The notes below the pieces were generated by a model, which was not told the origin of the DNA, did no database searches, and saw only the letters and a program-made list of their open reading frames with translations. From NCBI GenBank assembly GCA_027457225.1, contig DAIDTL010000084.1:1-5525 (forward strand): a stretch of DNA of 5,525 nt. The letters are read 5' to 3'. The stretch is from Ferrovaceae bacterium. GTDB lineage: Bacteria; Pseudomonadota; Gammaproteobacteria; Burkholderiales; Ferrovaceae. How positions within the stretch are numbered: the first letter of the stretch is position 1; every line of letters begins with the position of its first letter. The position numbers and the translations under genes are program-made. This document shows, one piece after another, positions 1 to 5,017 of the stretch.

Positions 1-804
1 GGTCAACACCAGGTTATGCGGTGCCATGGGCTCCTTGCCATAACCCACACGCTTGCCCATGACCAGGGCCACTGCCAGACCTGCAATCCCGGCATTGATG
101 TGAACCACGGTACCACCGGCAAAGTCCAGTACACCTCTGGCTGCCAGCCAGCCGCCCGGTTCCCACACCCAGTGCGCGATGGGGGAATACACCACCAGTG
201 ACCAGATTCCCATAAACCACAGCATGGCCGAAAATTTCATGCGCTCTGCGAAGGCTCCGGCAATCAAGGCGGGTGTGATGATGGCAAACGTCATCTGGAA
301 CATCATGTATACCGACTCTGGAATGTTGGTCGCAGCATGATGCACCATGACCTTCTTGGCTTCGTTCTGATACAGCATGCCATTCAGCATGAATCGACTC
401 AGGCCACCCAGCCATCCTGAACCTGGCATGAAGGCGAGGCTGTATCCCAAAACCATCCAGATTATCGTCACCAGACAACAGATCGCAAAACTCTGCATCA
501 GGGTTGCCAGCACATTCTTTTTGCGAACCATCCCGCCATAAAACAAAGCCAATCCAGGGATTGTCATGAGCAGCACTAGAGCAGTAGAACTTAGCATCCA
601 GGCCGTGTCTCCCGAGTTGATCTTGTCCGTACCAATCAGTTCGGGTTTGGTTGGCGCAGCATCTGCCGCTGGAGCTGCGGCAGGTGCAGCGGCAGCCGGC
701 GCACTGGCTGCCGCCGCCGGCTCGTCGGCTAACGCATGTCCTGAACCGATCGACAAGGCCAAAACCAACATCACGGCCTTCAGGGTGTTATAAAGTGTCT
801 TCAT
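1..804 (-). CDS. amtB: AmtB ammonium transporter, N-terminal 268 residues (3' end outside window)
   Basis: Inner-membrane Amt/Rh channel that takes up ammonium and is gated by GlnK. The frame is open from the ATG at 804 to the window edge, so about 60% of the protein is visible. Residues 1-26 form a signal peptide with a likely cut after HALA. Residues 29-53 are an Ala/Pro-rich linker, followed by TM1 (DTAWMLSSTALVLLMTIPG, then LALFYGGMVRKKNVL). Further helices follow up to KRVGYGKEPMAPHNL, which matches the loop before TM6 of E. coli AmtB. Function-defining residues are present: F173 (outer Phe gate, equivalent to F107), W214 (W148), D227 in LDFAGGTVVHIN (D160) and H235 (first of the twin pore histidines, H168). 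The second histidine and the C-terminal tail lie outside the window. The gene lies 10 nt after glnK, with its Shine-Dalgarno overlapping the glnK stop. Identification is firm; only the missing 3' part is unverified. Confidence 0.96.
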   Translation of the reverse strand, partial: MKTLYNTLKAVMLVLALSIGSGHALADEPAAAASAPAAAAPAAAPAADAAPTKPELIGTDKINSGDTAWMLSSTALVLLMTIPGLALFYGGMVRKKNVLATLMQSFAICCLVTIIWMVLGYSLAFMPGSGWLGGLSRFMLNGMLYQNEAKKVMVHHAATNIPESVYMMFQMTFAIITPALIAGAFAERMKFSAMLWFMGIWSLVVYSPIAHWVWEPGGWLAARGVLDFAGGTVVHINAGIAGLAVALVMGKRVGYGKEPMAPHNLVLT

Positions 805-810
805 GGTGTT

Positions 811-816
811 CCCCTC
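811..816 (-). promoter_or_regulatory. amtB ribosome binding site overlapping the glnK stop
   Basis: On the minus strand the junction reads TGAGGGGAACACCATG. The GAGGGG Shine-Dalgarno shares bases with the glnK TGA and sits 6 nt before the amtB ATG. This arrangement supports 804 as the amtB start and suggests translational coupling of the channel to its PII regulator. Confidence 0.75.
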
Positions 817-1153
817 ACAGTGCGTCCGCACCGGTTTCACCGGTCCGGATACGCACGACTTGTTCAAGTTCATAGACGAAGATCTTCCCGTCGCCGATCT
901 TGCCAGTGTTCGCCGACTTCTCGATGGCTTCGATGACACGATCCAACATCTCGGTTTTGACCGCAGCCTCCAGCTTTACCTTGGGCAGAAAATCCACAAC
1001 ATACTCTGCGCCCCGGTAGAGCTCGGTGTGCCCCTTTTGCCTGCCAAAGCCTTTCACTTCAGTGACAGTGATGCCTTGTACGCCAATAGCGCTTAGGGCC
1101 TCCCGCACTTCGTCAAGCTTGAACGGCTTGATGATTGCAGTAACGAGCTTCAT
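815..1153 (-). CDS. glnK: PII nitrogen regulatory protein GlnK
   Basis: Small trimeric signal protein that senses 2-oxoglutarate and ATP/ADP and, when not uridylylated, plugs AmtB with its T-loop. At 112 residues it has exactly the family length and is colinear with E. coli GlnK. It opens MKLVTAIIKPFKLDEVREAL. The T-loop (about residues 37-55) carries the uridylylation target Tyr51 in ELYRGAEYVVDFLPK. The nucleotide-binding signature TGKIGDGKIFV is at 83-93, and RIRTGE is at 101-106. The start is set by a strong AGGAGG at 1158-1163, 4 nt before the ATG. The gene lies between the porin (30 nt gap) and amtB (10 nt gap), so glnK is preferred over glnB. Residue 54 is Asp and residue 43 is Thr, as in E. 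coli GlnB, so paralogue identity rests mainly on context and on the MKLV start. Confidence 0.95.
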   Translation of the reverse strand: MKLVTAIIKPFKLDEVREALSAIGVQGITVTEVKGFGRQKGHTELYRGAEYVVDFLPKVKLEAAVKTEMLDRVIEAIEKSANTGKIGDGKIFVYELEQVVRIRTGETGADAL

Positions 1154-1183
1154 ATTGCCTCCTGATTAAATGATCGAAGCGTC

Positions 1184-2407
1184 TTAGAACTTGTAAATTC
1201 CCTGCACACCCGCTGTGACCATCGAGGTTTGGGGAATCATGCTGGAATCGAGGAAAACCCCTTTGTCCGCGTGGTCTGCACGCACTTCACCGCGCAGTTC
1301 AAAGTTCTTGACCGGGGCATACCCCAAGGTCAATGTCATTTCCTTCAGGGTATTGGCCCCGGGAGGAGTCCCTGTAGTGGCAACAGCAATGCCGGAGTTA
1401 TCCTTAAGTTCTTCGGCACGTAGCGATATGCGATACCGCTCGCTCATCTGGTAGTTCAGGTAAGCAGCCAGTCCCCAGTAGGTTTCCGTTCCCAGGCCAA
1501 AAACATTTTCCTGGGACACATGGTCACCATTCAGGATAAAGGTCGTGGTATCCGTGAGGTTGCTGGTAAAGACCGCATCCACCAACGTGCGTGTCCCGTT
1601 TACGCCACCAGGCACCGCAGTTGCTACCATGGAAGTCGTGGTGGGGAGCATGGATTCCGCACCGCTATAGACGCTGATTGCCAGCGAAGTATCTTTGGTG
1701 AACGCAGTGGTCAATCCAAGTTCTGCGGTCTTGGAAGTGTTCATGTCATTGACCTGGTCCCAACCGTTATTCAGCCCAAGAATCAAATTGGTGCTGTCGC
1801 TAAGTGCTGCTGTTGCCCTAAAGCCGGTGTGGGTAAAAGGGATCTTGCCAAACAGAATGGATCGGGTAATGTTGGTATCGGCCGAACTGTCGATGACTTC
1901 CGCGCCGGCCAGCGTGGTAAATTTACCGCCGATAAAGGTCCAACTCCCCGATGCATATTGGGCGTAGGCCTGGGTCACATCGAAGTTGCCGCCAGATCCG
2001 GCCGTCATTCCCGATGTCGCACAAGCGCCATAAGAACAGAAAATACCCGCGTCACTTCCCGCCGTCAGGTTTAGAAGGCCCCCAAAACCTTCCTTGGGAG
2101 TACTGGAAATCGTGAGACCGGCCTGGTGCAGGCCAAATGAATTTTTGTTTGTATCGAATACCTGGACGCTGGAATTCGGCGTTTGGCTGTGGCTGATATA
2201 ACTTGCATCCAGATAGCCTTTTACATCGATTGCCGAATTACCAAGAATTTCTCCCAGAGTAGGACCCTTGGGTTTGGCATCAGTCGGCGCCGGGGTGGCG
2301 CTGGCATCCGCCACGGTGATGGCGGACTCTTCGGCTCTGACACTTGCAGAAACCATCACGGCCAAAGCAACTGCCGCGCTGATGGCACTACGATGATGTC
2401 GTTTCAT
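1184..2407 (-). CDS. Outer-membrane beta-barrel porin, BBP2/OmpL-like family
   Basis: Predicted outer-membrane channel of 407 residues. Residues 1-25 are a signal peptide (basic MKRHHR, hydrophobic Ala/Val core, likely cut after SVRA). A Pro/Ala-rich stretch leads to GEILGNSAIDVKGYLDASY, the start of the first strand. The middle carries a pattern I associate with the BBP2 family: GGKFTTLAGAE (160-170), then N179, R182-S183, LFG and PFTHTGFRA (190-198). Alternating-residue amphipathic strands run to the C-terminus, which ends GIYKF; the terminal Phe is the usual barrel-assembly signal. The only two cysteines are C124 and C129, in a probable loop. The start is supported by GAGGGA at 2417-2422, 9 nt upstream. 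It is the first gene of the operon, just downstream of a sigma-54 promoter, which suggests a role in nitrogen-compound entry across the outer membrane. The substrate is not readable from sequence. Confidence 0.85.
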   Translation of the reverse strand: MKRHHRSAISAAVALAVMVSASVRAEESAITVADASATPAPTDAKPKGPTLGEILGNSAIDVKGYLDASYISHSQTPNSSVQVFDTNKNSFGLHQAGLTISSTPKEGFGGLLNLTAGSDAGIFCSYGACATSGMTAGSGGNFDVTQAYAQYASGSWTFIGGKFTTLAGAEVIDSSADTNITRSILFGKIPFTHTGFRATAALSDSTNLILGLNNGWDQVNDMNTSKTAELGLTTAFTKDTSLAISVYSGAESMLPTTTSMVATAVPGGVNGTRTLVDAVFTSNLTDTTTFILNGDHVSQENVFGLGTETYWGLAAYLNYQMSERYRISLRAEELKDNSGIAVATTGTPPGANTLKEMTLTLGYAPVKNFELRGEVRADHADKGVFLDSSMIPQTSMVTAGVQGIYKF

Positions 2408-2496
2408 TTGCTATTCTCCCTCACAAGGTTGATCAAGACTTTTCAATTCCAATGGCGTTACAGGTCTTTCAATAGGATCACGCACCTTGGACTGAA

Positions 2497-2513
2497 AGCA
2501 TGAGCCGTGCCAA
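2497..2513 (-). promoter_or_regulatory. Sigma-54 (RpoN) promoter of the porin-glnK-amtB operon
   Basis: The minus strand reads TTGGCACGGCTCATGCT. Against the consensus YTGGCACG-N4-TTGCW the -24 part is perfect and the -12 part has one change (ATGCT). The 10 bp spacing between the invariant GG and GC is exact. Taking the GC as -13/-12 puts the start of transcription near 2486 (a G on the minus strand), giving a leader of about 79 nt before the porin ATG. The assignment is strengthened by the nitrogen-related genes downstream and by the NtrC-type sites upstream. Confidence 0.85.
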
Positions 2514-2585
2514 TCTTAAGTTATGGGTTAATTGCAGCTTGGATGGGCGTATTCGAGCCAGGTCAGGAGTAAAAATCAGGATTTG

Positions 2586-2602
2586 TGCACTTTTTTAGTG
2601 CA
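2586..2602. promoter_or_regulatory. NtrC-binding site, proximal, strong
   Basis: A perfect 5-bp inverted repeat, TGCAC-TTTTTTA-GTGCA, 17 bp in all with an AT-only centre. It matches the known NtrC/GlnG pattern (TGCAC, 7 bp, GTGCA). Its centre at 2594 is at -108 relative to the transcription start inferred from the sigma-54 promoter, a normal distance for an enhancer. Confidence 0.8.
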
Positions 2603-2609
2603 TATTTGA

Positions 2610-2638
2610 TTGGTTTTGGCTTTCAATAGTGCAATACT
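2610..2638 (+). promoter_or_regulatory. Possible sigma-70 promoter of ubiK (extended -10)
   Basis: The sequence TGCAATACT (2630-2638) resembles an extended -10 element: the TGN motif plus a hexamer with 4 of 6 consensus bases. A poor -35 (TTGGTT, 2610-2615) lies 17 bp upstream. It would give a short leader of about 20 nt before the ubiK ATG. If real, the distal NtrC site fills the spacer of this promoter. The call is tentative. Confidence 0.35.
2617..2633. promoter_or_regulatory. Probable second NtrC-binding site, distal, weaker
   Basis: The sequence TGGCTTTCAATAGTGCA has a perfect right half-site (AGTGCA, shared with the proximal site) and a degenerate left half. Its centre at 2625 is 31 bp from the proximal site, about three helical turns, as expected for two NtrC dimers bound on the same face. 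On its own the match would be weak; spacing and context make it credible. Confidence 0.55.
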
Positions 2639-2666
2639 GAAACAGTTTTTAACAGGACAGAGGGTC

Positions 2667-2903
2667 ATGAAAACCCAAGCATTCATCGATGACGTATCTC
2701 AACGGCTCACCGAATTGCTCGCCAAAACGCCGGCGGCAGACTTTGAAAAAAATGCCCGTGCCTTGCTGATGAGCCTGTTTGCCAAAGTGAATCTGGTCAC
2801 GCGGGAAGAATTTGATGCGCAAATGAAAGTGCTGGCCCGAACCCGGGAAAAGCTTGCTGAACTGGAAGCGCGCGTCGCCGACCGGGAAAATCCGAAACGC
2901 TAG
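2667..2903 (+). CDS. ubiK: Ubiquinone biosynthesis accessory factor UbiK (BMFP/YqiC family)
   Basis: A 78-residue protein of the BMFP family. Members such as E. coli UbiK (YqiC) help aerobic ubiquinone synthesis by working with the UbiJ lipid-binding factor and the Ubi complex; they are small, helical and oligomeric. The family pattern is clear. An N-terminal amphipathic helix (MKTQAFIDDVSQRLTELL) is followed by FEKNARALLMSLFAKVNLVTREEFDAQ. A charged C-terminal coiled coil comes last (about 55-72, with LARTREKLAELEARV). The ATG at 2667 is preferred over the in-frame ATG at 2610. The protein then starts at the conserved MKTQ-type beginning, the AGAGGG purine stretch precedes it, and the upstream codons lie in the promoter/operator zone. 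The gene is divergent from the porin operon and convergent with the kinase gene, whose stop codon it overlaps by 4 nt. No transcription terminator fits between them. Confidence 0.88.
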   Translation: MKTQAFIDDVSQRLTELLAKTPAADFEKNARALLMSLFAKVNLVTREEFDAQMKVLARTREKLAELEARVADRENPKR

Positions 2904-4267
2904 CCCGCCAACTTTTTGAAGCAAACGACCACTTTTAACCCAAACCCTTTGGATCCTGGGTGGAATGTCACCTCTGCCGCATGCAACCGGGCGATTTCAC
3001 GCACGATGGCCAAACCCAATCCGCAACCTTCCGGTTGGTCTGAGGGGAGGCGGTGAAAGGGGATGCCCAGCTTTTCCAGTTCTGTCTCCGGAACGCCGGG
3101 ACCGTTATCTTCGACGCTAAGCAATACCTTATGTTCAGCGGACTGCAGGCTAACGGTTACCTTGCCGCCGGCGGGGGTGTAGCGTATGGCATTGTCCAGC
3201 AGATTTGCCAATAACTCCCGCAGCATCAACGGGCTCGCCCATACGCGACCCGGACACAACTCAAACCCCAAATCCACTCCTTTGCGCGCTGCCAGGGTTA
3301 CAAAATCCGCGGAGACTTCCTGAAACAGGCGCTGAAGGTCGACCGCAGTCACTTCGATCATGCTCTGCTCGGTGTGCTCCAATCTGGCCAGAGATAAGAG
3401 CTGGTTGGCCAGGTGGGTGGTCCGCTGGGTCGTCGCCAAGAGTTCGCGGAGTAATTTTTTGTCATCTTCAGGGGGAGTTTCCAGCGCAACTTCAATTTGG
3501 CTGCTCAACGATGCGAGCGGGGTACGCAACTGGTGTGCTGCATCTGCAATAAAACGGCGGTGACTGGCAAAAGAAGCTGCGAGGTTTTCGAGAAGCTCAT
3601 TGATTCCGTGAACTATGGGAAATAGTTCTGCGGGCGCATTGGCTTCTTTAATGGGCCTGAGGTCGGCAGATGAACGGCTGATAATTTCATTACGCAGAAG
3701 CATTACTGGCGATAATGCAAACCTGACGCCAAAGAGAATTACCGCAATGGACACCAGCGCGAGGACGACCTCCGGCAAAAGAATGCTTGCAAAAATACCA
3801 TCGGTCAGGCGGTTACGACCGTGTAATGTTTGAGCCACGGCGATGTAATAGACATTGGCCCCGGTTTTTCCACGAAAAAAGACTGCCCGATTTTCTTCGC
3901 CGTTCAGGATGACATCCCGAAACAGGTGGTTGCCTTCTACAGGAAGAACGCTGAGATGCAACAGCTCAGAATTACCCGAAAACACCTTCCCTTCATCATC
4001 CCAGGCAGCATAAGTGACGCGATCATCATTGTTCTCTTGCAGCATTTGCTGTGCTGCAGGGGGCAAATTGATCATCATTTTGCCCTGATGGATCTCAATC
4101 TGTTTGGACAGATCAAGCGCATTATCCAATAGGCCCAGATCGTAAACATTCATCGCAGCCCGAAGAGAAAATACGTAAGCCAACATCGAACCGATGAGTA
4201 GAATGAGTATTACCGGCCCCAGCAGCCACTTGAGGAGCATCCGATAAAGGCTAGAGCGGTGATTCAT
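2900..4267 (-). CDS. Two-component sensor histidine kinase, TctE/QseC-like
   Basis: Inner-membrane kinase of 455 residues that should phosphorylate the adjacent regulator. TM1 is about residues 14-34. A periplasmic region of roughly 120 residues resembles the 2CSK_N sensor domain (SLRAAMNVYDLGLLDNALDL, then LPPAA and DDRVTYAAWDDEG). TM2 is about 158-184, followed by a HAMP-like linker. The HisKA H-box FIADAAHQLRTPLASL puts the phosphoacceptor at H245. The ATPase domain has an N-box ELLANLLDNAIRYTP (N355, N359), G1 EDNGPGVP (387-391) and G2 GCGLGLAIVREI (416-418). All catalytic boxes look intact. The chosen ATG (4267) overlaps the regulator's end by 17 nt and gives a short basic N-terminus (NHRSSLYR) before TM1. 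The frame is open 29 codons further up, but that would sit inside the regulator gene and yield a Cys-rich non-family extension. The signal sensed is unknown; similar domains occur in kinases for metals, polymyxin-type stress and tricarboxylates. Confidence 0.92.
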   Translation of the reverse strand: MNHRSSLYRMLLKWLLGPVILILLIGSMLAYVFSLRAAMNVYDLGLLDNALDLSKQIEIHQGKMMINLPPAAQQMLQENNDDRVTYAAWDDEGKVFSGNSELLHLSVLPVEGNHLFRDVILNGEENRAVFFRGKTGANVYYIAVAQTLHGRNRLTDGIFASILLPEVVLALVSIAVILFGVRFALSPVMLLRNEIISRSSADLRPIKEANAPAELFPIVHGINELLENLAASFASHRRFIADAAHQLRTPLASLSSQIEVALETPPEDDKKLLRELLATTQRTTHLANQLLSLARLEHTEQSMIEVTAVDLQRLFQEVSADFVTLAARKGVDLGFELCPGRVWASPLMLRELLANLLDNAIRYTPAGGKVTVSLQSAEHKVLLSVEDNGPGVPETELEKLGIPFHRLPSDQPEGCGLGLAIVREIARLHAAEVTFHPGSKGFGLKVVVCFKKLAG

Positions 4268-4931
4268 CGATTTTCTCAAGCATGTATCCCAAACCCCGAA
4301 CCGTGCGAATAATGGTTCCCGAACCTTCAATCTTGCTACGCAAGCGATGCACATAAGCTTCTATGGCATTCTCACTCAGCTCCTGACCCAGCCCGGTGAT
4401 CGCTTGAATTAACTGTTCTTTCGACACGATTCGCCTGGTATGCGAGGCCAAATATTCCAACACAGCCCATTCTCTGCCAGATAACTCAAGCGCCTGGCCC
4501 ATCACAAACGCTCTCTTACCCACGGTATCCAATTCCAGGTTGCCAATACTAAACAGCGAACTGCCTGTGCCAAAGCTGCGCCGTATCAGGGCACGCAAAC
4601 GGGCTTGCAATTCTGCCATGGCAATCGGTTTCACAACGTAATCATCGGCGCCGAGATCCAGGCCCTGAACCCGGTCCTCCACCGCATCACGGGCAGTGAG
4701 TATCAGTACTGGCAATGACAGGTTGCGCTGACGCAAGTGCCTGACAATATCGTACCCGTCCCGATCAGGTAACCCCAGATCGAGTACGATCGCATCAAAA
4801 TTCTCCCCAGCCAGAAGATGTAACGCCTCCGTAACGGTCACCGCAATATCCACAGCAAAACCGGCATGGGTCATAGATGCTGACATGGCCTTCCCAAGCG
4901 TCCTGTCATCTTCGACTATAAGTATCCGCAT
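4251..4931 (-). CDS. OmpR/PhoB-type response regulator, TctD/QseB-like
   Basis: DNA-binding regulator of 226 residues, the usual length for the family. The receiver domain (1-115) has the acidic pair D8-D9 in ILIVEDDRTLG, phosphoacceptor D51 in IVLDLGLPDRDGYD, T79 in LILTARD and K101 in YVVKPI. The winged-helix domain (about 128-222) ends with the recognition helix and wing NAIEAYVHRLRSKIEGSGTIIRTVRGLGYML. The start MRILIVEDD at 4931 is preferred over an in-frame ATG 5 codons upstream, because the family begins at MRIL. A GGAA lies upstream of 4931, and the other ATG has no Shine-Dalgarno. It is first in a two-gene unit with the kinase. It is transcribed away from the efflux gene 86 bp away, a common layout when a regulator controls both itself and its neighbour; the target is inferred, not shown. 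Confidence 0.94.
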   Translation of the reverse strand: MRILIVEDDRTLGKAMSASMTHAGFAVDIAVTVTEALHLLAGENFDAIVLDLGLPDRDGYDIVRHLRQRNLSLPVLILTARDAVEDRVQGLDLGADDYVVKPIAMAELQARLRALIRRSFGTGSSLFSIGNLELDTVGKRAFVMGQALELSGREWAVLEYLASHTRRIVSKEQLIQAITGLGQELSENAIEAYVHRLRSKIEGSGTIIRTVRGLGYMLEKIDESPL

Positions 4932-5017
4932 CGTTGTCAGTTCCATGTCAGAAAATATGGGCAGAATCCGCCAGCGAGCTAAATCCGGGTTTTACCGCCC
5001 ATTATGGATACATCTTT
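4932..5017. other. Divergent intergenic region between the response regulator and efflux genes
   Basis: This 86 bp spacer must hold the promoters of both the regulator/kinase unit and the efflux gene. I cannot assign convincing -35/-10 pairs. It contains an inverted repeat ATGGGC (4957-4962) / GCCCAT (4997-5002) and a direct repeat AATCCG at 4965-4970 and 4982-4987. These are candidates for a regulator operator but are short enough to occur by chance. Confidence 0.4.

Noticed and set aside
14..478. A 154-codon open frame on the minus strand in another frame of amtB
   Set aside because: The amtB frame across the same bases gives conserved transporter motifs, including the pore Asp and His; the other translation is His/Gly/Cys-rich noise.
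1520..2074. A 184-codon open frame on the plus strand inside the porin gene
   Set aside because: It is antisense to a well-supported porin, its translation is rich in Cys, Arg and Gly without any recognisable fold, and it has no convincing ribosome site.
2515..2532. CTTAAG followed by GTTAAT, resembling a PmrA/QseB-type repeat
   Set aside because: The half-sites are 6 bp rather than 5 bp apart and the second is imperfect. It lies in the nitrogen control region, not next to the two-component genes, so chance is the simpler explanation.
2565..2590. Possible IHF site between the NtrC sites and the sigma-54 promoter
   Set aside because: The AT-rich AATCAGGATTTG stretch misses key positions of WATCAA-N4-TTR on both strands, so I do not call it.
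4268..4354. A 29-codon upstream extension of the sensor kinase
   Set aside because: It lies wholly within the response-regulator coding region, adds a Cys/Arg-rich segment not typical of the family, and the ATG at 4267 gives a normal N-terminus.
4957..4977. TGGCGGATTCTGCC on the minus strand as a second sigma-54 promoter, for the regulator gene
   Set aside because: The distance between GG and GC is 8 bp instead of the required 10, and the -24 element lacks the AC of TGGCAC.
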